From assembly GCA_024405395.1 (NCBI GenBank), contig JAKSOW010000024.1, positions 1-34,871 on the forward strand: a stretch of 34,871 nucleotides of DNA. The letters run 5' to 3'. The notes beneath the pieces were generated by a model. It did not search any database. It saw only the letters and a program-made list of their open reading frames with translations, and was not told the DNA's origin. The position numbers and the translations under genes were made by a program. Origin of the DNA: Kiritimatiellia bacterium. Lineage in GTDB: Bacteria > Verrucomicrobiota > Kiritimatiellia > RFP12 > UBA1067. Numbering within the stretch: position 1 is the stretch's first letter; every line of letters begins with the position of its first letter. Below are positions 16,195 to 24,021 of this stretch, piece after piece.

Positions 16195-17340
16195 ATGGCT
16201 GAAGAGGTGAAGGAAAAGCTGCTGGAAGTCGAAGAGGTGCGCCAGCGCATCGAGGCGCTCAAGAAGAGCGTCGCGGAGATGGCCGACTACATCAAAATCG
16301 ACGCGCGGCGCGAGGCGCTGGCGGGCTACGAGGCCCAGCAGGCGGATGCGGACTTCTGGAACAACCAGGCCAAGGCGCGCGATGTGATCGCCAAGACCAA
16401 TGCTGAGCGTGCCTATGTGCAGCCTTTTGATGCGCTGAACAAGGCCGTGGAGGACGCGGGCGTGATGCTGGAGCTGGCCGAGTTGGAGGAAGGCACCGCC
16501 CAGCAGACGGCGCTGAAGGACACGCTCGGCGAATGCGCGCGGGCGGACGAGTATTTCGCGAAGCTCCGCATGCAGTCGCTCTTGGGCGGCAAGTTCGACG
16601 GCTACAACGTGTTTGTGAAGCTGCACGCCGGTCAGGGCGGCACCGAGGCCTGCGACTGGGTGTCGATGCTCTACCGCATGTATCAGCGCTACGCCGAAGA
16701 CCAGGGCTGGAAGATCGAGGAGTACGATCAGCAGCCGGGCGAAGAGGCGGGCCTCAAGGACGTCTATTTCCGCATCGAGGGACCCTACGCCTACGGTACG
16801 ATGAAGGCCGAGCGCGGTATCCACCGCCTGGTGCGCATTTCGCCGTTTGACGCGAACAAGCGTCGCCAAACCTCCTTCGCGTCGGTTGAGACGGTGGCGG
16901 AGATCGCGGATGACATTGACGTCGAGATCAAGGACGAGGATCTGCGCATCGACACCTACCGTTCCGGCGGCGCCGGCGGCCAGCACGTCAACAAGACCGA
17001 CTCGGCCGTGCGTCTCACCCACCTGCCCACGGGCATCGTGGTGGCCTGCCAGAAGGAACGCTCGCAGCACATGAACAAGGAAAAGGCCATGAACATGTTG
17101 CGCGCCCAGCTGTACGAGTACTACGAAGACCAGAAGCGCGCCGAGATGGACCGCTTCTACGGCGCGAAGTCCGCCAACGGCTGGGGCTCGCAGATTCGCT
17201 CGTACGTGTTCTGTCCCTATACGATGGTGAAGGACCTCCGCACGGAGGTGGAGACGCCGGATGTGAATGGCGTCATGGACGGCCATATCCAGCCCTTCAT
17301 TGAAGCCTGGCTGCAGCAGCAGGCCACGAAGGCGAAATGA
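16195..17340 (+). CDS. prfB: Peptide chain release factor 2
   Basis: RF2 recognises UGA and UAA stops and triggers peptide release on the ribosome. The class signature SPF tripeptide is at residues 216-218, and the catalytic GGQ is at 261-263 inside YRSGGAGGQHVNKTDSAVR. The 381-residue length is complete, with a helical N-terminal domain. Many bacteria regulate prfB with a +1 frameshift at a CTTTGA near codon 25. Here the frame is uninterrupted and that site reads Tyr-Ile-Lys-Ile, so autoregulation by frameshifting is absent. The ATG at 16195 is preferred (GAGG six bases upstream), but 16192 is also possible. The stop overlaps tsaB by four bases. Confidence 0.95.
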   Translation: MAEEVKEKLLEVEEVRQRIEALKKSVAEMADYIKIDARREALAGYEAQQADADFWNNQAKARDVIAKTNAERAYVQPFDALNKAVEDAGVMLELAELEEGTAQQTALKDTLGECARADEYFAKLRMQSLLGGKFDGYNVFVKLHAGQGGTEACDWVSMLYRMYQRYAEDQGWKIEEYDQQPGEEAGLKDVYFRIEGPYAYGTMKAERGIHRLVRISPFDANKRRQTSFASVETVAEIADDIDVEIKDEDLRIDTYRSGGAGGQHVNKTDSAVRLTHLPTGIVVACQKERSQHMNKEKAMNMLRAQLYEYYEDQKRAEMDRFYGAKSANGWGSQIRSYVFCPYTMVKDLRTEVETPDVNGVMDGHIQPFIEAWLQQQATKAK

Positions 17341-17957
17341 TGAATCTGCTGGTCATAGACCGTTCCACCGACACGCAGAGCGCGGCACTGGTCACGAATG
17401 GGAATATTGTGCCGCGCGTGTTCGCGGGCGAGGATTCGCGCAGCGGCGACTGGCCCGTGAAGGTGCGGGACTTTCTCGCCGCAAATGGCGTGGCGCCTGC
17501 CGACCTCGACCAGATAGTGGTGGGGCAAGGCCCCGGCAGTTTCGCGGGCATTCGGGCGGCGTTGGCGTTCGCACAGGGGCTGGCGCTGGGTTCGCGCGCA
17601 CAGGTGGTTGGTCTGCCGTCGTCGGTTGCGCTGACGCGGGAGCACGCGAAGGTGGCGGTTGTGGGCGACGCCCGGCGTGACCGCTACTGGGTCATCCTCT
17701 ACGACGGCGTCGTGACGGTGAAGGACTTCTTCCTGGTGACGAAGGCCGAGCTGGGGGCTGCGGTACCGGATGGCTACACCGTGGTGACACCGGACGGACA
17801 CCGCATCGACCAGCTGCTGCGTGACCACTATGGCGCCCACTATGCGGGGGCACTCACGCCTCTGGCGGCGCGGCTGGCCGAGGTGGCGGTGGCGCATCCC
17901 GAGCAGCTCAAGCCCGAGCCGTTGCCCGTCTATCTGCAGGCGGCGGTACGCAGTTGA
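17337..17957 (+). CDS. tsaB: tRNA t6A biosynthesis protein TsaB
   Basis: TsaB is the inactive Kae1-like partner that pairs with TsaD and recruits TsaE in t6A synthesis. The ASKHA-type N-terminal domain is seen in LLVIDRSTDTQSAAL. The family signature VVGQGPGSFAGIRAALAFAQGL lies around residues 61-82. At 206 residues the protein is a typical short TsaB; it ends PLPVYLQAAVR, like other members. Two in-frame ATGs (17337, 17340) adjoin the prfB stop, so translation is coupled to prfB. The NIF3-family gene starts nine bases after the stop. Confidence 0.88.
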   Translation: MMNLLVIDRSTDTQSAALVTNGNIVPRVFAGEDSRSGDWPVKVRDFLAANGVAPADLDQIVVGQGPGSFAGIRAALAFAQGLALGSRAQVVGLPSSVALTREHAKVAVVGDARRDRYWVILYDGVVTVKDFFLVTKAELGAAVPDGYTVVTPDGHRIDQLLRDHYGAHYAGALTPLAARLAEVAVAHPEQLKPEPLPVYLQAAVRS

Positions 17958-17966
17958 GGGTTCTGC

Positions 17967-18665
17967 ATGGCAACACTCGAGAAGATTGTCTCCTGGATCG
18001 ACACGGCGCTGGATGTGGCGGCGTTTTCGGACGTCTCAAACAACGGCGTTCAGATTGACCGCGAAGGCGCCGAGATCACGAAAGTCGCTTTTGCCGTGGA
18101 CGCCTCGGTGGCGGCGGTGGAGGCCGCGGCGACGGCGGGTGCGCAGCTCTTGGTGGTGCATCACGGCATTTCCTGGGGTGGCGGCATCACGCGCGTGACG
18201 GGCGGCGTGGGTCGTGTGGTGCGTGCGGCGATGAAGGCCAATCTGGCGCTTTATGCCGTGCATCTGCCGCTGGATGCCAACCACCAATACGGCAACAACT
18301 ACGAATTGGCGCGCTATCTGGGCCTCAAGAGCCTGGCGCCGGCCTTTGTCTATCACGGCGAGACGATTGGCGTGACGGGCGTGTTGCCCAACGGCCGCAA
18401 GGTGGGCGTGTGTTCGGGCGGCGCCGGCGAGTTCGCCGAGGCGGCGAAAGCGCTCGGTTGCGACCTCTACATCACGGGCGAGGCCAGCTGGGGTGACGTG
18501 ATCGCCGCCGAGAACTGCGGCATGAAGATGATCTGCGCCGGACACTACGAGACGGAGACCTTTGGCGTGAAGGCGTTGGCGAAGGCCATGAAGAGGGCGC
18601 TGAAGGTCCAAACGGAGTTTCTGCCGCGTCCAAAGGCGGCGAATCTAGATTTGGACCTGGCGTAA
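17967..18665 (+). CDS. NIF3/DUF34 family dinuclear metal-centre protein
   Basis: Members form toroidal hexamers with a two-metal site in each subunit; some act as GTP cyclohydrolase-like or metal-handling proteins, and the true role is debated. The metal ligands can be seen: His65-His66 in LLVVHHGISW, Asp103 in HLPLDAN, and His192/Glu194 in GHYETE. The 232-residue length matches the short YbgI type without the central PII-like insertion. It follows tsaB after nine bases and is the last gene before a new promoter, so it belongs to the prfB-tsaB transcript. A link to t6A or translation is only suggested by position. Confidence 0.87.
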   Translation: MATLEKIVSWIDTALDVAAFSDVSNNGVQIDREGAEITKVAFAVDASVAAVEAAATAGAQLLVVHHGISWGGGITRVTGGVGRVVRAAMKANLALYAVHLPLDANHQYGNNYELARYLGLKSLAPAFVYHGETIGVTGVLPNGRKVGVCSGGAGEFAEAAKALGCDLYITGEASWGDVIAAENCGMKMICAGHYETETFGVKALAKAMKRALKVQTEFLPRPKAANLDLDLA

Positions 18666-18666
18666 T

Positions 18667-18699
18667 CTTAACATTTCGTTAACATGGGTCTGCTAGAAT
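18667..18699 (+). promoter_or_regulatory. Pho-box-like direct repeat and -10 element upstream of moxR
   Basis: CTTAACAT (18667-18674) and GTTAACAT (18678-18685) form a direct repeat with an 11-base period (8-3-8), the arrangement of PhoB/PhoP boxes. A TAGAAT -10 element (18694-18699) begins eight bases downstream, and no good -35 is present. The repeat sits where PhoB-type activators replace the -35. TTAAC/GTTAA also gives a small inverted repeat. Confidence 0.5.
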
Positions 18700-18726
18700 A
18701 GGGACAATCTCAAAGGAGCATACACG

Positions 18727-19716
18727 ATGGATCTCACGAACGCAACCAACCGCATCGCCGCGCAGGGCGAGCTTGTCAAGAAGATCAAGGAAGAGGTGGG
18801 CAAGGTCATTGTCGGCCAGGAGAAGCTGGTGGACCGCTTGGTGCTCGCGCTTGTGACGGACGGGCACATCCTTCTGGAAGGCGTGCCGGGCCTCGCCAAG
18901 ACGCTGAGCTGCAACACGCTCGCCACGGCGCTGGGACTCGACTTCAAGCGCATCTCCTTCACGCCTGACCTGCTGCCGGCCGACGTGGTTGGCACGCTCA
19001 TCTATTCGCCGAAGACGGGCGAGTTCGCACCGAAGAAAGGCCCGGTGTTCACGAATCTGCTGTTGGCGGACGAAATCAACCGTGCTCCGGCCAAAGTGCA
19101 GTCCGCCTTGCTTGAGTCGATGCAGGAGAAGCAGGTGACGATCGGCGAGACCACGTATCCGCTGCCGAAGCCGTTCCTCGTGCTGGCTACGCAGAACCCG
19201 ATCGAGCAGGAGGGCACGTATCCGCTGCCCGAGGCGCAGGTGGACCGCTTCATGTTCAAGTGCCTGGTGGAAACGCCGTCCCGCAGCGACGAGCGCCGCA
19301 TCATGGAGCGCTTCGCCCAGCAGACGAAGGCGCCCGAGGCGGCCACCGTGTGCACGCCCGAGAACATCGTGGAGCTGCGCGAGACGCTCAAGGAGGTCTA
19401 CTGCGACGAGAAGGTGGGCGACTACATCCTCGACATCGTCTTCGCGACGCGCGAGCCCGAGAAGGTGAAGGGGCTGGAGGCGCTCAAGGAGCAGATCCAG
19501 GTTGGTTGTTCGCCGCGCGCGACGCTGTGCCTCAACAAGGCTGCCCGCGCGAATGCGCTGCTGCATGGCCGTGCCTACGCGACGCCGCAGGACGTCAAGG
19601 AGATCGTGCACGACGTCCTCCGCCACCGCATCCTCCTCACCTACGAGGCCGAAGCCGAGAACGTCACCAGCGATATGGTGATTGACAAGATCCTTTCCGT
19701 GATTCCCGTCCCGTGA
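18727..19716 (+). CDS. MoxR-family AAA+ ATPase
   Basis: MoxR ATPases act as chaperones that assemble or activate partner complexes, usually together with von Willebrand A proteins. Walker A is GVPGLAKT (residues 52-59), Walker B LLLADE (111-116), followed by the class motif INRAPAKVQSALLESMQEKQVTIG. The sensor region ATQNPIEQEGTYPLPEAQVDRFMFK is intact. The 329 residues are normal for the family. It leads an operon in which two SPFH proteins, a DUF58 protein and two Bat-type proteins follow. It starts at an ATG behind AAAGGAGC. Which complex it acts on is not known. Confidence 0.93.
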   Translation: MDLTNATNRIAAQGELVKKIKEEVGKVIVGQEKLVDRLVLALVTDGHILLEGVPGLAKTLSCNTLATALGLDFKRISFTPDLLPADVVGTLIYSPKTGEFAPKKGPVFTNLLLADEINRAPAKVQSALLESMQEKQVTIGETTYPLPKPFLVLATQNPIEQEGTYPLPEAQVDRFMFKCLVETPSRSDERRIMERFAQQTKAPEAATVCTPENIVELRETLKEVYCDEKVGDYILDIVFATREPEKVKGLEALKEQIQVGCSPRATLCLNKAARANALLHGRAYATPQDVKEIVHDVLRHRILLTYEAEAENVTSDMVIDKILSVIPVP

Positions 19717-19744
19717 GCATGCTGCAGGGTAGGGGGTGAGGCGC

Positions 19745-21253
19745 ATGGCCATGAACAGATCGGGGCTCGCACTGGGTGCGCTGGCGGCGGTTGCCGCGCT
19801 GGGCGCCTGGGTGTGGTTTGACTGGCGTATCGAGCCGGCGAACGGTGAGATCGCCGTCCTCATGAAGAAAACCGGCAAGAACCTGCCGCCGGATGCTATT
19901 CTCGCGCCAGGACCCGAATACAAGGGCATTCAGCAGGATGTTCTGCCGGAGGGCCGCTTCTTCCGTAATCCCTGGACATGGGAGTGGAGCTACGTCAAGG
20001 CGCTCGATATCCCCGCCGGCAAGTTCGGTGTGCTGGTGCGCAAGTTCGGCAAGAGTCTGCCCGCGGGCGAGATCATCGCGCCAGATGGTGAGACGAAGGG
20101 TATCGTACGCGAGGTGTTGGGCACGGGCCGCCACCGCATCAACCCGTATGCCTACGACGTCAAGATCTGCGACGACATCGTCATCAAGCCCGGCCATGTG
20201 GGCGTGGTCACAGCGTTGACCGGCTCGGACATCCTGACGGGCGTTGCGCCGGAGGCGGGGAGCGACAACGGTTTTCTGGTCAAGGAGGGCGCCAAAGGGG
20301 TGTTGCCGACCGTGCTGAAGGAGGGTACGCACCGCCTCAATCCCTTCATCTATTCCGTGTCCATCGTGAACATCCAGTCCCAGCGTTTCGAGATGAGCGG
20401 ACCGGATGCGATCACGTTCCTCACGCTCGACGGCTTCACCGTGACCGCCGAGGGCACGCTGGAGTTCAACATCGACGTGAAGAAAGTCGCCGTGCTTTCG
20501 CATGAGGTGGGCGACATGGAGGACATTCTCCAGAAGATCATCGTGCCGGCGGCGCGCGGCTTCTCGCGCATCGAGGGCTCCAAGAAGAACGCGACGGAGT
20601 TCATTGTGGGCGAATCACGCCAGGCGTTCCAGAATTCGCTTGAGGACTACCTAAAGAAGGTCTGCGCGCAATGGGGCGTGTCCCTCAACAGCGTGCTGAT
20701 CCGCGACATCTTCGCACCGCAGGAGATCGCGTCCATCATCCGCAAGCGCGAGCTCGCGGTGCAGGAGGCCAACAAGATCGAGCAGCAGATCGTGCAGGCG
20801 AAGTCGCAGGCCGAGCTGGAGCGCGAACGGGCGCTGGCCGAACAGAACAGCGCGAAGGTCGTTGCCGAGACGGCGCGCATCCAGGCGAAGATCCAGGCAG
20901 AGCAGCGGCAGAGCGAGCGGGTGATCGCGGCGCAGGCGCGGCTTGAGGCCGCCTCGATCGAATTGAAGGCCGCGGAGGCGGACGCTGCCGCGCGGTTGGC
21001 CCAGGCCGAAGCCGAGCGGAAGGTCGTGGAGGCCGAGACGACGGCTGTTGCGGACGTGCTGGCACAGGAGGCGAGCGTCTATGCGGATGAGCGCGACTAC
21101 GTGCGCGCGAAGCTCTACGCGAAGACGGCACCTAGGGTGCGTAGCATTGTTGTGGGTGACCAGGCTGATGGCGTCTTCGGGCTGCCCGTGAGGCGGCCGA
21201 CGCCGATGGCGCCGCAACCGGCCCGTGCGCAGAAGAACGGAGGTGCGAAATGA
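19745..21253 (+). CDS. SPFH/band-7 membrane protein with N-terminal triplicated module (paralogue 1)
   Basis: A single N-terminal membrane anchor (about residues 6-26) is followed by three copies of a ~55-70-residue module. Each has a G-x-[IV]-x-V-L opening, a KTGK-LPP-like turn, KGI/KGV, then an EGRxxxNP-type core (about 33-88, 89-145 and 146-213). The SPFH (stomatin/prohibitin/flotillin) core is about 214-340. A long charged, Ala/Glu/Gln-rich coiled coil runs to about 455, and the tail is Pro-rich. SPFH proteins form ring-like membrane scaffolds, often around AAA+ machines. The ATG at 19745 is preferred; an in-frame GTG lies at 19736 and an ATG at 19751. It shares an ATGA overlap with paralogue 2. 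Confidence 0.8.
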   Translation: MAMNRSGLALGALAAVAALGAWVWFDWRIEPANGEIAVLMKKTGKNLPPDAILAPGPEYKGIQQDVLPEGRFFRNPWTWEWSYVKALDIPAGKFGVLVRKFGKSLPAGEIIAPDGETKGIVREVLGTGRHRINPYAYDVKICDDIVIKPGHVGVVTALTGSDILTGVAPEAGSDNGFLVKEGAKGVLPTVLKEGTHRLNPFIYSVSIVNIQSQRFEMSGPDAITFLTLDGFTVTAEGTLEFNIDVKKVAVLSHEVGDMEDILQKIIVPAARGFSRIEGSKKNATEFIVGESRQAFQNSLEDYLKKVCAQWGVSLNSVLIRDIFAPQEIASIIRKRELAVQEANKIEQQIVQAKSQAELERERALAEQNSAKVVAETARIQAKIQAEQRQSERVIAAQARLEAASIELKAAEADAAARLAQAEAERKVVEAETTAVADVLAQEASVYADERDYVRAKLYAKTAPRVRSIVVGDQADGVFGLPVRRPTPMAPQPARAQKNGGAK

Positions 21254-23052
21254 TTCGCCGCCTTCAGATGGCCGCTATTCCCGTCTGCGGCGCCGCCGTG
21301 GTGCTGGGCGTGTTTCTCTGGACGTGCTGCCGCGTCTATGTGCCCGAAGGCCATATGGCCATCGTGACGTCGAAGACGGGCAGGGAACTGCCGCCCGGCG
21401 CGATTCTCGCCGAGGCGGGCGAGAAGGGCGTGCAGCGCATTCCGCTGGCGGAGGGGCGCCACTTCCTCAATCCGATCAACAACGAGTGGCGCATCGTCAA
21501 GGCGCAGATCGTGCGCGTGGGACAGGTGGCCGTCGTGACATCGAAGACGGGCAGGGAACTGCCGCCCGGCGAGATCCTTGCGGCGGACGAATTGTCGAAG
21601 GGCGTGTGGAAGAACGTGCTGGGGCCAGGCACCTACCGACTCAACCCCGAAGGCTACGATGTGCAGACGATGGACGCGATCAGCATCCCGATCGGCTACG
21701 TGGGCGTGGTGACGAGCCAGGCCGGACGGCCTGCGAAGCAGGGCGCGTTCGCGGGACCCGGCGAGAAGGGCGTGATGGAGAAGGTTCTGCAGCCTGGACT
21801 CTATTACGTCAATGCGCGTGCCTACCAGATCGACGTTGTCGAAGTGGGCATGAACCAGGTTTCGATTGTGGGCAAGAGCGGAACAGTCGTGCTGACGAAG
21901 GGGCAGCTCGTGAACGTGAACGGCGCGTTGAAGGAACTGCAGGAGAACACGTTGGCCCGGCAGGTCGAGCGTCGTGACGATTATGTGCGGTCGAACCGCG
22001 ACAGCGGCATTCTCTCGCAGCGCGAGGCGAGCTCGCTCAACATGGCGCAGAAGCAGGCCCAGCCAGCCTCGAAGGCGGACGGTGGACGGCCCTCGAAGAC
22101 GATGAGCGCGCCTGGCAAGCGCCTGGGGCAGGATGCGGAGATGATGCGCGAAATGCAGAAGCGCAAGCAGGTGCCGCAGCCGCAGGTCAAGGCACCTGTG
22201 GCGGACAATGTCGCGTTCGGCATGAATCAGTTCGTGCAGTTCCCGAGTTCGGACGGCTTCTCGATTCTGCTCGACATGACGGTTGAGTTCGAGCTGCTGC
22301 CTGAGAACATCTCGCGCATCTTCATGCTCTATGGCGATCTGCCCGCGGTGGTGAGCAAGATCATCCTTCCACAAATCCTTTCCGTCTCGCGCATGAAGGG
22401 CAGCGACTACAAGGCGCGTGACTTCATTGACGGCGGCGGGCGCGAAAAGTTCCAGCAGGAGATGACGGCGGAGCTGGTGCGGATCCTCGGCGAAAAGCAC
22501 ATCCTCGTGCGCAACGCGATTGTGCGCCACGTCGAGGTGCCGAGTGACATCCTCGAGCCGATTCAGCAGGCAAGCGTCGCGAAGGAGCAGGACCTCACGA
22601 ACAAGACGCAGCGTGAGACCGCGAAGAAGCAGGCCGAGCTCAACACCGAGATGGCGATGGTCGAGCAACTGAAGAAGGAAACTGAGCAGAAGACGCTGAA
22701 GATCACCGCGACCACGGCCGCTGAGATGAAGAAGGACGTGGCGGTGATCGAGGCGCAGGCGAAGCTCGACGTCGCCAAGCTCGATCTCGAGCGTGCGGCC
22801 GTGGAGGCGAAGATCATCCGCACGCGCGGCGAGGCCGAGGTGAAGGCGAAGTTCGCGGTCGAGAACGAGAAGGCGCTCGGCGAACAGCGGCGCGCAAAGG
22901 TGTTCAAGGATTCTGCCACGCTGGCGGACCTCGTGTTCGCGGAGAGCATGGCCTCCAATCTTGAGATCCGCGTGATTCATGCGGGCGAAGGCACGTTGTG
23001 GACGGACCTTCGCGGCGCATCCATGACCATTCCCGCCCCGACCAGGAAATAG
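21250..23052 (+). CDS. SPFH/band-7 membrane protein with triplicated module and linker insertion (paralogue 2)
   Basis: This 600-residue relative of the preceding protein has one membrane anchor (about 8-27). Three copies of the same module follow (starting at GHMAIVTSKTGRELPP, GQVAVVTSKTGRELPP and GYVGVVTSQAGRP). An insertion of about 100 Gln/Lys/Arg/Ala-rich residues (about 220-318) has no counterpart in paralogue 1. The SPFH core then resumes (LDMTVEFELLPENISRIF, about 335-430), and an Ala/Glu/Lys coiled coil extends to about 570. Two nearly identical DNA segments encode modules 1 and 2. Paralogue pairs of this kind (compare HflK/HflC) often form mixed rings, so a hetero-oligomer with the upstream protein is likely. 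The moxR and vWA neighbours point to a shared complex. Confidence 0.8.
   Translation: MIRRLQMAAIPVCGAAVVLGVFLWTCCRVYVPEGHMAIVTSKTGRELPPGAILAEAGEKGVQRIPLAEGRHFLNPINNEWRIVKAQIVRVGQVAVVTSKTGRELPPGEILAADELSKGVWKNVLGPGTYRLNPEGYDVQTMDAISIPIGYVGVVTSQAGRPAKQGAFAGPGEKGVMEKVLQPGLYYVNARAYQIDVVEVGMNQVSIVGKSGTVVLTKGQLVNVNGALKELQENTLARQVERRDDYVRSNRDSGILSQREASSLNMAQKQAQPASKADGGRPSKTMSAPGKRLGQDAEMMREMQKRKQVPQPQVKAPVADNVAFGMNQFVQFPSSDGFSILLDMTVEFELLPENISRIFMLYGDLPAVVSKIILPQILSVSRMKGSDYKARDFIDGGGREKFQQEMTAELVRILGEKHILVRNAIVRHVEVPSDILEPIQQASVAKEQDLTNKTQRETAKKQAELNTEMAMVEQLKKETEQKTLKITATTAAEMKKDVAVIEAQAKLDVAKLDLERAAVEAKIIRTRGEAEVKAKFAVENEKALGEQRRAKVFKDSATLADLVFAESMASNLEIRVIHAGEGTLWTDLRGASMTIPAPTRK
21370..21571 (+). 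repeat. 31-bp exact direct repeat inside the second SPFH gene
   Basis: The same 31 bases, beginning TCGAAGACGGGCAGGG, occur at 21370-21400 and 21541-21571, a 171-base (57-codon) step. They encode SKTGRELPPG in both copies and mark a fairly recent in-frame module duplication or gene conversion. Confidence 0.9.
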
Positions 23053-23074
23053 GCTATCCGGAGAAGGCACGAAG

Positions 23075-24004
23075 ATGGCGAGTGACGTCAAGGAACTGAT
23101 GGCGAAGGTGGGGAAGATTCGGATCCTCACCAACCGCCTGATTGATGACCAGCTGAGCGGTGACTACCATTCCACGTTCAAGGGACAGGGCGTCGAATTC
23201 GACGAGGTGCGCCCCTATGTGGCGGGTGATGACGTGCGCTCGATCGACTGGAACGTGACGGCGCGTACGGGCGTGCCGTTCATCAAGCGCTTCAGCGAGG
23301 AGCGCGAGCTGACGGTGCTGTTCATGGTGGATGTCTCCGGCTCCCAGAGCTACGGCTCGGTGGCGCGTTCGAAGATGGAGCTGGCGGCCGAGGTGACGGC
23401 ACTTCTGGCGCTTACCGCCATTCGCAACCAGGACAAGATCGGCCTCATCCTCTTCTCCGACAAGATCGTGAAGTACATCCCGCCGCGCAAAGGCCGACAG
23501 CCGGTGATGCGGCTTGTGCGCGAAGTGCTCGCGGCGGAAGACGAAGCCACGGGCGGCACGGACCTGGTGGGGGCGCTCAAGTTCCTCAACGGCGTGCAGA
23601 AGCGTCGCGCTGTGGTGTTTCTCGTGAGCGATTTCATGGCTACGGCGGGTGCCGTCCAGATGGATGCGAACGGTTCGGTTCCGCCTGCCGACTACGAACG
23701 ACTGTTGCGCGTGGTCTCCCGTCGCCACGATGTGGTGTGCATTCCCGTGAGCGATCCCGCGGAAGGGGAGCTGCCGCGTGCGGGGTTGGCCGAACTGGAA
23801 GACCCCGAGACGGGCGAGCTCGTCCTTGTGGATACCAACGACAAGGCCGTGCGTGCGGCTTTTGCGCAGATGGCTGCGGCACAGCGCGAGCATGTGCTGC
23901 GCTTCTTCGCCCGTTCGGGTGTGGACCACGTTTCCGTGTCCACGGATCGGCCCTATATCCAGGAAGTGCGTGCCCTGTTCAAGCGGCGTGCGGCCAAGCG
24001 TTAA
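23075..24004 (+). CDS. DUF58 protein (von Willebrand A-like, MoxR partner)
   Basis: DUF58 proteins are regular companions of MoxR ATPases. The signature runs GQGVEFDEVRPYVAGDDVRSIDW, then NVTARTG, PFIKRFSEERE and LFMVDVSGSQ. The last is a MIDAS-like metal-ion site (D-x-S-G-S). The 309-residue length is usual for the form without membrane segments, so this is a cytoplasmic adaptor. It starts 22 bases after the second SPFH gene, and the BatD-like gene follows after 17 bases. By analogy it links MoxR ATPase activity to the membrane-bound Bat-type proteins; the two SPFH proteins before it are unusual. Confidence 0.9.
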   Translation: MASDVKELMAKVGKIRILTNRLIDDQLSGDYHSTFKGQGVEFDEVRPYVAGDDVRSIDWNVTARTGVPFIKRFSEERELTVLFMVDVSGSQSYGSVARSKMELAAEVTALLALTAIRNQDKIGLILFSDKIVKYIPPRKGRQPVMRLVREVLAAEDEATGGTDLVGALKFLNGVQKRRAVVFLVSDFMATAGAVQMDANGSVPPADYERLLRVVSRRHDVVCIPVSDPAEGELPRAGLAELEDPETGELVLVDTNDKAVRAAFAQMAAAQREHVLRFFARSGVDHVSVSTDRPYIQEVRALFKRRAAKR

Positions 24005-24021
24005 GAGGTGGAACTGAAGGT

